Below, one piece after another: positions 55,440 through 64,000 of a stretch of DNA of 64,000 bases. The position numbers and the translations under genes are program-made. Below the pieces are notes generated by a model. That model had not been told where the DNA came from. It saw only the letters and a program-made list of their open reading frames with translations, and searched no databases. This DNA comes from Archilochus colubris (Eukaryota > Chordata > Aves > Apodiformes > Trochilidae): NCBI GenBank assembly GCA_023079485.1, contig CM041092.1, positions 1,503,627 to 1,567,626 of the forward strand, given 5' to 3'. Each line of letters starts with the position of its first letter. Positions within the stretch are counted from its first letter, which is position 1.

Positions 55440-55986
55440 CTACCCCTGTGCTCAGCTCTGGTGAGGCCACAGCTTGAGTCCTGTGTCCAGTTCTGGGCCC
55501 CTCAGCTCAGGAAGGAGATTGAGGTGCTGGAGCAGGTCCAGAGAAGAGCAAGGAGGCTGTGAAGGGATCCAGCAGAATTCCTGTGAGGAAGGGCTGAGGG
55601 AGCTGGGGGTGTTGAGGCTGGAGAAGAGGAGGCTCAGGGGAGACCTCATCACTCTCTCCAAGTCCCTGAAAGGAGGTTGGAGCCAGGGGGGGGTTGGGCT
55701 CTTTTCCCAGGCAACTCTCAGCAAGACAAGAGGGCAGGGTCTCAAGTTGTGCCAGGGAGGTTTAGGTTGGAGATGAGAAAGAATTTCTTTCTGGAGAGGG
55801 TGATCAGGCATTGGAATGGGCTGCCCAGGGAAGTAGTGGATTCTCCGTGTCTGGAGATCTTTCCAAAGAGCCTGGATGTGGCACTGAGTGCCATGGGCTG
55901 GGAACCACGGGGGGAGTGGATCAAGGGTTGGACTTGATGAGCTCTGAGGTCCCTTCCAACCCAGCCAATTCCATGATTCTATGAAC
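55440..55986 (+). mobile_element. CR1 LINE fragment: reverse transcriptase C terminus and 3' UTR
   Basis: Broken coding phrases are visible: [20 protein letters not shown], then LGVLRLEKRRLRGDL and KNFFLERVIRHWNGLPREVV. These are the C-terminal part of the CR1 ORF2 protein. The 3' UTR follows, ending CCATGATTCTATGAA with the CR1 octamers at about 55969-55986. Stops and frameshifts (for example TGA after ...QRRARRL) show that it is dead. An antisense frame of 203 codons over it is a shadow. Confidence 0.93.
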
Positions 55987-58579
55987 TGCATGTGAGGGAA
56001 GCCCCTGCCCACCTCCCCTGCTCTCTCCATTTTCATTATCAGGGGAGTTTCTCTCATTCCCATTCTCTACTCCTCTTTCCTCTCTCAGTTGGATCCCTGG
56101 GGTAGAAATACCAGGAGAGCTCATGGGCCTCCCACCAGAGGCTGCTGACAGCTCATCTAACAAGAATGAGTTTATTTTTAAGCTTATGTTGTGCTCTTCA
56201 GGTAATGCTTTCCTCTCGGATTAAATGGCTTTCTCTTTTCAAGGCTTCTTGATTGTTACAGCATTTTTCTGTCCTGCAGATTGTGTATCATGAGCAACAT
56301 GCAGTCCATGTCTTGTTGTCTCCAGGGCATTTTTAGGTTTTTGATTGAGATTGTGCTCTAGAAGGAAGTTTGGGACACACAGGTAGCTCAGGTGAGAGCC
56401 TTGTAAATGCTGAAATACAAGATTTTTTTTTCCCCTCATCTTTTCAGTGCAAAAATCTGGTAGGCAGACAGGAATGGTGAGGAAAGAGGCAGACAGGAAA
56501 GAATGCAAAGTAATTTAATGATGGGAGCTTAAAAATAGAAACAATGTCACAAATATGTGTTAGAATATCATAGGCAGGTGTGGGTAGAACCTTTCATTAG
56601 TGTGTGTTGCATGTAGGTAAAAGCACTTCAGTAACTGAAGGCTGAGTTTTCACCCATAAAAGGCAGTTGTGGACTTGAGTAGAAATCACAGAAAACACAG
56701 TTTTTGTTTCTTTGGGGTTTTTCTGCTTTTGGTTTGGTTTTTATTTGTTTGTTTTCCATTTCTAAACAAAATTTAAGCTGGTAGTGATACTTTTGTCAGA
56801 GCTGCTCCCCGAGATTTGTAGCTGAAAGAGCAAAGAAACCAATGTAAGAGCTGAAAGGTTTGCTGGTGGCCACAGCTGACCTGGGAGAACTCTGCTTCCC
56901 TCTTCATGTTCTGATGTCAGAAATCTTAATTCTGTCCAGCTTTTCATTTCAGCAACAACACTTTTGGTTCCTAAACCTCTCCTGCAATTTTGGTGGCTTG
57001 TCCCATGCTTCATTTCCAGCCCTGAACTGCCTGCTGCTGGTCTGGCACCTTTCACACCCAAGGCAGCTGCGTTTCCTTAGCAGAGTGGTACTTGCATCCT
57101 GCAAGGAGTTTTGGCCACGTTTAGTGTCTTTCTAAATAAAATATATATATTGGACAGCACTGTAAAAGAATCTGGAGGTGGTGTTCTAGTAAGCCAGGAG
57201 CTGGAGAGTCTATCACTAAGGGAGAGATTGTTTGCAGGAGAGCTGCACAGCAATCTGTACCCCCTTTCAAACGCTGCTCATTTAGTCAGAATAAGCACCA
57301 GGACAGAGGAATGCAAACCTGATTTAAATCAGGTGGTTGTGATGAGCCATAATCACCTCCAGTGCTGTAGCAGGGCACACCTTTTACTGACAGAGCAACT
57401 CTGAAGGCTGGAAAAAAGGCCACGAAGCCAAACCTGCTGGAAAGAGCCAAGAGAGGGGATGGTGAGTCACTGGCTGGGGGGGTGATTGTGGCAGCAATAG
57501 AGATTTGAGCTAGAAACAACCATAATGTATTTAATAACAATAAAATAAAGTAATTGTCCCTTCACTGTGTGGTTGATGGTTGTCATCAACTGGGTGGATG
57601 TCACGTTATGCATCCCATCAACTGAAAAACAGGACTCTGGAGGAAAATGACTCTGGGTTTTTTCTGTGGAGTGCACACACATGGGGTCTGGATGGGAGAG
57701 CAGAAGGTTCAGCTGATATTCCTCTCAGGAGACTCCCTTACCATGCTACATTCATCTCTGGACATCTGCAAAAGATGGTAAGAAACTAGAGTGCCCTAAA
57801 ATAAACAAAAATAAGGTTAAAACAGGGATGGATTGGCTAGTAAAGCAAAATGCTGAGTAATGGAAAGCATGTAACTTGCCTGAAAGAGAAAGGGAAGATC
57901 TACAGTCTGAGCAGAGTATAAAATGCCTGGCAGTGCTCAATGAGATATGATATTTCATCTGGTTATAAATATTAACTTCTGGAAAGAGTTAAGGAACAGG
58001 AAGGTGCCTCTGGCAATCATTTAACAAATTAGGTGATGCGGGATATGAAAAGACATCCCTGTTGATGCTGGCTTTAAGTGCATCTCCTTGGAGAACTCAG
58101 CCAGTCCTGCACTGTGAGCTGATGAGGTGCCCTAAGGGGTCACTTCTGTTATCAGCACCAGGAGCCTTCCACCATTTCACTCTTCCCAAGGACTTTGTGC
58201 ATAAAAATTGCTCCCCTCTCACTTAATCTGTTTATGATGTTTTCTTCACCAGACATCTTAGCTGTTGACTGGGTTCCTTGCAAGTTTTTTCCTTTCAAGT
58301 GGTCAGTTTTTGCATCTTCTCAGGTCCATGTGTTCAGCTGTGCAATATTTCATAAGAAATGGTAAAACTATTGGCCAGTGACTTGCATCAAGTCATGCTG
58401 ATAAAGCACTCCAGGTATACTTAAGGCATGAAACTAAAAACAGACTTCAACTAAAAATTTAGTTTGGCATCCAGAGTCCTCTCTCCTTCCTCTGAAGTCC
58501 AGAGATTCTTGAGCTTGTATGGTTGTATTCTGCTAGGAATGCAAGTAGAGATATGAAATTTATCTGGGTCAATTCAAAT

Positions 58580-58594
58580 TACTATTACTATTAC

Positions 58595-58652
<58 letters not shown>

Positions 58653-58660
58653 GTTATTAT
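58580..58660. repeat. (ATT)n trinucleotide microsatellite
   Basis: ACT/ATT units at the start become pure ATT repeats, broken once by TTG near the end. Confidence 0.97.
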
Positions 58661-58814
58661 TTTTAACTCTGAGGGAAGATGTGCATGTTTTTCCCATCTG
58701 AGTGCTCCCTTGGATTTGCCAGGGATCTGTTTCTGCAGAGTCCTGGTGAAGCTCAGGCAGGTTCTGCTGTGTTTTGGGTTTCCTCAGCTCCCTTTTCCTT
58801 CATGGTGCAGTGAA

Positions 58815-58999
58815 CAGGTGGCCTTCTCTGGGGTCACCAAGTATATTTAGGGCTGAAATTGGAGCGGGCTGGAGCCAGATTGGCTGTGTTAGCCACGTGT
58901 GTAATTAGGAGCCCATGCACCAGGCTTGCTCATCCTCTGCTGCTCTGGAGGGAAGACTGGAGAGGGTTTGCTTCTGAGGATATTTACTGGATGGTGCTG
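58815..58999 (+). promoter_or_regulatory. Candidate NEB core promoter and non-coding exon 1
   Basis: A muscle-type E-box CAGGTG (58815-58820) is followed by GTATATTTAG (58841-58850), one mismatch from MEF2 and also TATA-like. Then come ATTGG (58879), a CACGTG E-box (58894), and about 100 bp later a strong splice donor, GCTG/GTAAGA, at 59000. From memory, human NEB has two non-coding exons before the start codon, so a promoter 1.5 kb upstream is plausible. No start site can be proved. Confidence 0.3.
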
Positions 59000-60418
59000 G
59001 TAAGACCATTTTCATGACATTTGTCTTTTTATTTTATTTTATTTTATTTCCTTAGAATGGGATGTTGAGCTGTTTCCTGGCTCTGTAGTTTTTTTGGGGC
59101 AGTTGTCATGCCTTGCCCATGGGAATCCCATTTTCTGTCCGGCTGATGAGTTGCAAATTGCAGTGAAAGGACCTGGAGCTGTTTAGGAAGTGTAATGGGT
59201 GTAATGGTGACAGTTTGTATGGGTTGGATCCTTATACCCAATCCATCCTTCCTGGGTTTATTCTTAAACACTGTCTTACTTGTCCACCCAAAACACCACT
59301 TGTGAATCAAGTCATTCCCAAACCATTTTAATAGCTGCTTTAACAAATTTAATTTAATTTAATTTTTGGGGGGTGAGGGGGGGCAGTTTTTCCCAACGCT
59401 TTGGAACTAAAAAGGCAGAGTGCTCAGTGTTCCTATATTTAACCTGCATTACCAGACTTCACTTGCCTCAGAAGGAATTGCAGTTTAGGCAGCTAAACAA
59501 AACCCCCCCGTCACGGCAGTATTAGCTTACATGGCAAATATCTTTGGGCTCAGGAGCAGCTGTTCCCAAGCCTCATCCCCTCCCAACATTAGAAACAGGG
59601 CTGTGGGCTCTGGGGGGAAAACTGTACCTTTGCCTCATAGCAAAATCCTTGTGTTCATTAATTCATCTAAAGGTTTTGACAGTAGTCTCTGCTTTGTAAT
59701 CTGGCCAACTCTGTGGGTTCTCTTATTTTCCAGGTCTGAAGAAATACAGAGAAAAAAGGCACAAGAGCTAAAAAACCCCCAGAGCATCCATATAGGCTAA
59801 TGCTGGGAAGACAGAAAGTGCATCATTAACCTAAGGTCATATTTACCATCTTTTCCTGATTTCTGGGCTTCTGCTTGTGAATGGACATAGTAAAATATAC
59901 AGATAAAGCTCCCATGCAAACAGGAGCTTGAATAACAGAGCTTAAATAGTGTATATTGGTCACAAAGAAAACTAAAAATAATTTTGTTATAATGACCAAA
60001 AAAAACCACAAACCAAACCAATAAATCAAAAATTTTCCTTCAAGAAACTTCTTCTGATTTTTCTTTTTAACCTCAATTGAATTCCAATATTAGTGTTACT
60101 AATATTAAAATAAAATATTTGTCCTAAATTGTGTTATATCCTCGTGTTTGAAACTGAACACAGTGCTTTCCCATGTTGGTTAAAAACAAAGTAATGCCAG
60201 ATCCCAACTTTAGTTCTCTTTGTTGTTCAAATTCTTTCATTAATTATCCAGCAACTCCACCATAATTTGGTGGTGATCAGACTGTTGGCCATTGGTAAAT
60301 CTGGTAAATTGGTTCAGGTGGACACAGGTGTTTTATGAACTTAATTAGTTGCTTTTCATAGTACTTTCAGTCTTAAACTAATACTGTGTATTCACCCTTT
60401 CATTTGCTGCGTGACCAG
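59000..60418 (+). other. Region between candidate NEB exon 1 and the ATG exon
   Basis: If the candidate exon is real, this is intron or holds a second non-coding exon. A strong acceptor (TCTTATTTTCCAG) ends at 59733, but no matching donor is seen after it. Simple TTTTA repeats lie at about 59030-59050 and AATTT repeats at 59343-59368. Confidence 0.4.
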
Positions 60419-60493
60419 TGAGTGGGGGAGAGACAAAAGAGAACCCTCAACATGGAGGAAGAAGAATACGAGGAAGTTGAGGAAGTTGTGGAG
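60419..60493 (+). CDS. NEB: NEB (nebulin) first coding exon; coding part 60452-60493
   Basis: Nebulin is the giant actin-binding protein of skeletal-muscle thin filaments. A probable acceptor (GTGACCAG) precedes 60419. After 33 nt of 5' UTR, ATG at 60452 in a strong Kozak context (CAACATGG) reads MEEEEYEEVEEVVE, followed by a GTAAGAG donor. Human nebulin begins with a similar acidic MADDEDYEEVVE-type segment. The location just downstream of ARL5A on the same strand is where NEB belongs. Only 14 residues are present and the next exon was not found in the window, so the call rests largely on synteny. Troponin T N termini are also acidic but differ in sequence and location. Confidence 0.75.
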
Positions 60494-62435
60494 GTAAGAG
60501 GAAAACCTGAAAGCAGAAATAATTGTTTCCTGCCTTGTGAATGAATATATTCATCACTTTAGTGAGATGTTGCTCCTGAGCATAGGTGTTTGCTTGCTGT
60601 TTGCTCTCTGCAAATCAGGGTGTGATTAGATACCTATTAAATTAACAGGAGTCTCCCTGCTTCCTATCATAGTTTCTCAGTTTAAAAAGGGATTGCAACC
60701 CTCCCACTCCCCCATTGCAGGGTTATGTGATTACTCTTCTGCATAATTATAGATGCAGTGGGCCATCTCTTTTCCCTCCCAGCTTGCCCTCTGGCATCCA
60801 ATCCATGCTGGAGGGGATGACTTTAGAAGCCACTTTATAACCTTGCCTCTGTGCCCACTGCCATACAGGCACACGGCAGTTTTGTGCCACCAAGGCACCA
60901 TTCACCAGCCTCAGAAACTGCAGAGTTGGGCTTTGACCAACACCTGGAGATATCCATGGGGATTAATTTGCCAATAGGTTGCTGAAACTCACAGTTATAC
61001 GCCTAATTATTTAGCCTCAGTAATTTGGTTAAAAGAATCCCCAGGAACTGGGAAACCTGCAGTTTGCTTTTATGAGCAAGTACCCTTGGAATAATGACTT
61101 TGCCATGGAAACTGTACAGGGGGTTAACAAACACTGTGGTCTTACCTGTTGCATTATTACTATTGTGGTATGAAATACATAACTAATGGTAACAAATTCC
61201 TCAGCATTTGTGGAAAAGAAGGAGATAGTACAAATGTAGACTTCCCCCAGCCCTTTATCTCCATGCTATCTTCAATGCACAGTTGGTTTCAGGCAGGCTT
61301 AGAGTATTGAGTCCTGGCTGCTGACTTTATAGATGTTACAATAAAATCAAATGGCTTGGCAGTCAAATTGGTTAAATGTGTTTTGGAAAAGAAGTGTCAC
61401 TGTTCAAAAAAGTTCTTTTTAAAGATAATGTACCACCCAGGTACAAAGACAACAGTCCTTCATTAAGTTTCCTATTGCCACCTTCCTCACAATTGCCTTT
61501 TTGCTTCTTGAGCAGTATGTGCTCTCTGTAACAAACTGCACATTTATTTGCCATCAATGTTTATTTCTCACTGTTGGAACTTTGGCATGTTGGGCTTTTT
61601 ATCTACACAACTCCTTTTCATTCTTGGTTTTTAATTTTCACCAACGGCTTTCCTGTAACCACATCCCTCAAACAGACCAAGATGGTGCTGCTTTGGGTGC
61701 CATCCTCAAGGTATTCATAGTGAGAAGTGAAAGGAGACAAGAACAACACCATCTGGCACAATTTTAAGTCAGCTTAGGCCTTTCCAGAGTTTTCTCAACT
61801 CGATTTCCCCTTCCAGTTGAATTGCCTGTATTAAAGAGTTCTACCAGAAACTCGTCTTAGGAAAGAGCACAAAATTATTGCTGAATGACAAGTGGCCGAG
61901 CAAACACTGTGGGTTTTAAGATCCTGTTTTGAATTGCTCTGGAGTTATTAGCAAAAAAACCCCACTCAATGACCCAGATCTTTGTTGTAGGGTTACTCAA
62001 GGCTTGGTGGGAGGTGGGACACAGGAACGGCCTCGGAACCTCTCGATGGGCGGCAGAACCACCGGATGGTTGTGTGAGCCTATCTTGGAGCAACAAGTTT
62101 TGGGAAAGGGCTTAAGTTCGAATCGGATTTTTTAAAATTATCTTTAATGGCTCGGTCCAAAGGCTTTTCCGTTGCTGCAGTTTGAGCTCGTCACCCCGAG
62201 CATGCAATTGCTGAGGAGATTCTCTAAGGTGAAAACGGCGTTTTTGATGTTTTCTCCTCCCGGGGAAGTCTGTGGCAAGTTCTGCACCTTTTCCAATAAA
62301 ATCGCAGCAGTTTGCTACGTCTTAGGTGATGTTCTTCTTCATTGAGCAACAACGAGGGGCAGAGGACGATGTCTCAGCCCGGCCCGGTTGCCACCTGCTG
62401 CGATGGCGCCACCGTGTGGCCGCCATTTTATTGAC
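60494..62435 (+). other. NEB: NEB intron 1 (first part)
   Basis: AT-rich intron without a recognisable exon. I looked for a Tyr/Glu-rich continuation (YEEVPG-like) and found none. The last 400 bp become CpG-rich and contain a CTCF-like and a YY1-type motif. Confidence 0.6.
62405..62429 (-). promoter_or_regulatory. CTCF-like site next to a YY1-type site
   Basis: On the minus strand, GGCCACACGGTGGCGCC (62405-62421) resembles the CTCF core GGCCACCAGGGGGCGCT, with four differences. The adjoining AAAATGGCGGC (62419-62429) is a textbook YY1 motif. The flanks (about 62010-62440) have more CpG than the rest of the intron. Binding is inferred from motif only. Confidence 0.35.
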
Positions 62436-62439
62436 CGAG

Positions 62440-63005
62440 GGAAGGGCTTGGGTGTGAAGGGACCTTGAGGCTCGCCCAGTTCCAACCCGCCCAGTCATGG
62501 ACAGGGACACCTCCCACGGGCTCCCAAGCCCTGTCCCACCTGGCTTTGAGCACTGCCAGGGATGGGGCAGCCACAGCTTCTTGGGCAACCTCGGTCTCGC
62601 CAAATAATTTCTCCCTCAGAGCTCATCTCAATCTCCCCGCCCAAAGCCATCCTCATCCCATCCCTCCAGGTCCTTGTCCCAAGTCCCTCCCCAGCTTTCC
62701 TGGAGCCCCTTCAGGCACTGGAAGGTGCCCTAAGGTGTCCCCATTGCAGCCTTCTCTGCTCCAGGCTGAACACCCCCAACTCTCTCAGCCTGGCTCCAGA
62801 GCTGCTCCAGCCCTCCCAGCAGCTCCATGACCTTCTCTGGACTTTCTCCAACATCTCCGTGTCCTCCTGGTGCTGGGAGCTCCAGAAGTGGACACAACAC
62901 TCTGGTTGGGGTGTACGTGGTGCTCCGTGCCGTGGCTGCGAACATCTCCTCAGGAGAGGGGTAGCCATGGCCATGGCGGGCTCTGTGTTTGCTCCAACCA
63001 GAGGC
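62440..63005 (-). mobile_element. CR1 LINE fragment, antisense (reverse transcriptase C terminus and 3' UTR)
   Basis: On the minus strand the phrases CVHFWSSQHQEDTEMLEKVQ and ARLRELGVFSLEQRRLQWG are the C-terminal part of the CR1 ORF2 protein. The + strand at 62466-62580 shows the reverse-complemented 3' UTR (GACAGGGACACCTCCCACGG, GCCAGGGATGGGGCAGCCAC). Frames are broken. Confidence 0.9.
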
Positions 63006-63119
63006 ATCTCCAGCTCCAGAAGCTGTGAGGAAAAGGGAAGGGGAAGCTGCTAGGCACAGAGCGAAGCCCAGCGAGCACTGTAAGGCAGGGAGGTGGCTCC
63101 TGTTGGGTCTCCAGGGTGA

Positions 63120-64000
63120 TCTGGTGAGGATCCCTCAGGTGCACAAGTTGGTGGTGGAGTCTGTCAGAAGACACCAAACGGGGTGGCTGTGTGGATCTGC
63201 TGGAGGGTAGGGAAGCCTTACAGTGGGACTGGGAGAGGTTGGACTGATGGGCCAAGGTTAATGGCATGAGGTTTAGCGAGGCCAAATGCCAGGTCTGGCA
63301 CCTGGGTCAGAACCACCCCATGGGGAGCTACAGAGCTGGGGAAGTGTGGTTAGAAAGCTGTGAGTTGGAAAGAGACCTGGGGGTGTGGGGTGAGTCAACT
63401 CGAGTCAGCAGTGTGTGCAGGTGGCCAAGGTGGCATCCTGGCTTCTGTGAGGAACTCAGGGGCCATCAGGTAAGGGAGGTGATCATCACCTCTTGTGGGG
63501 CCACATCCTGAGCCCTGTGTTCAGCTCTGGGCACCTCAGTACAGGAGGGACAGAGAGGTGCTGGAGGTGTCCAGGGAAGGGCAACAAAGGTGCTGAAGGG
63601 CCTGGGGCACAAATCCTGTGAGGAGCTGGGGGTGTTTGGTCTGGAGAAGAGGAGGTGAGAGGAGACCTGATGGCTCTGTGCTACTGCCTGAAGGGAGCTT
63701 GGAGTGAGGAGGGAAACAGCCTCTGCTCCTGAGGGATGGGATAGGAGCAGAGGGAATGGATGGAAGCTGTGCCAGGGGAGGGTCAGCCTGATGGTAGGAA
63801 ATATTTGTTCACTCAGAGGGTTGTCAGTCACTGGGATGGCCCAGGACAGTGGTGGAGTCCCCATCCCTGGAGGCATTTAAAAGGCATTTGGAGCTGGTCC
63901 TTAAGGACAGGGTTTAGTATTGACTGTGGTGTTGGCCAAAGGTTGGATTGGATGAGCTTGGAGGTCTCTTCCAACCCAAACATTCTGGGATTCTGTGAAT
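63120..64000 (+). mobile_element. CR1 LINE fragment, sense (reverse transcriptase to 3' end)
   Basis: Broken frames give MRFSEAKCQVWHLGQNHPMG, LESCELERDLGV and ELGVFGLEKRR, the later part of the CR1 reverse transcriptase. The 3' UTR follows (GGTTGGATTGGATGAGCTTG, GGTCTCTTCCAACCCAAAC) up to degenerate octamers GGGATTCTGTGAAT at the window edge. At about 880 bp it is the longest CR1 piece here. No intact frame remains. Confidence 0.93.

Larger units (their letters stand above)
44931..58800. other. Intergenic region between ARL5A and NEB
   Basis: I recognise no protein-coding gene in these 14 kb. Contents: TA-repeats at 46953 and 52060-52115, the CCATC satellite at 50301, CR1 fragments at about 48800, 50499 and 55440, a perfect MEF2 site at 53846, two isolated TATA-like boxes (52852 and 57917), an unexplained 201-codon frame at 53971-54576 and an ATT repeat at 58580. 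Remaining open frames overlap on both strands and look random. Confidence 0.7.

Noticed and set aside
55452..56063. 203-codon minus-strand frame
   Set aside because: It is the antisense of the CR1 fragment at 55440-55986.
57917..57923. TATAAAA as the NEB promoter
   Set aside because: AT-rich surroundings make such motifs common, and I saw no donor or muscle motifs of the quality seen at 58815-58999.
59734..59800. Second non-coding NEB exon after the acceptor at 59733
   Set aside because: The acceptor is strong, but I found no convincing donor in the next 250 bp.
60452..60493. Troponin T as the identity of the acidic start exon
   Set aside because: Troponin T N termini are also glutamate-rich but begin MSD-type, and the locus next to ARL5A is that of NEB.

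Overview
This window is vertebrate nuclear DNA, most likely from a bird. Three genes lie head to tail on the + strand: the 3' two-thirds of CACNB4 (voltage-gated calcium channel beta-4 subunit), all of ARL5A (an ARF-like small GTPase), and the first coding exon of what is very probably NEB (nebulin). CACNB4-ARL5A-NEB is the gene order I know from human 2q23. The protein matches, GT-AG introns, long AT-rich 3' UTRs and CpG-island promoter are vertebrate. The repeats are CR1 LINE fragments ending in ATTCTATG-type octamers, which are typical of birds. A passerine is possible but is only a guess.

Layout. 1-1147: CACNB4 intron. 1148-20261: ten CACNB4 coding exons, from the end of the SH3 domain through the HOOK linker, the guanylate-kinase-like domain and the C-terminal tail; spliced in phase they give 390 residues and a stop. 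20262 to about 26905: long AU-rich 3' UTR with a terminal AATAAA at 26887. About 26910-29690: intergenic, with a CR1 relic against the next promoter. 29690-30480: CpG island with the ARL5A promoter and exon 1. 30164-39577: six ARL5A coding exons giving exactly 179 residues, followed by a 3' UTR of uncertain length. About 45000-58800: intergenic DNA with microsatellites and CR1 fragments. 58815-58999: candidate NEB core promoter and non-coding exon 1. 60419-60493: NEB exon with the start codon. 60494-64000: NEB intron 1, ending in two head-to-head CR1 fragments.

The three genes have no shared pathway beyond conserved synteny. CACNB4 acts in channel trafficking and gating in neurons, ARL5A at the trans-Golgi, and nebulin in skeletal-muscle thin filaments. 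The most interesting signals are at the level of gene structure. An unannotated-looking exon in ARL5A intron 1 could give a non-myristoylated N terminus or act as a poison exon. Skipping the 110-bp CACNB4 exon gives an immediate stop, as expected for a short beta-4c-like form. A cluster of muscle-type motifs sits just before a good splice donor upstream of NEB. There are also a hairpin and an antisense reading frame in the CACNB4 3' UTR and two large tandem repeats in introns. I see no prokaryotic-type system, no CRISPR array and no recognisable tRNA or rRNA gene.
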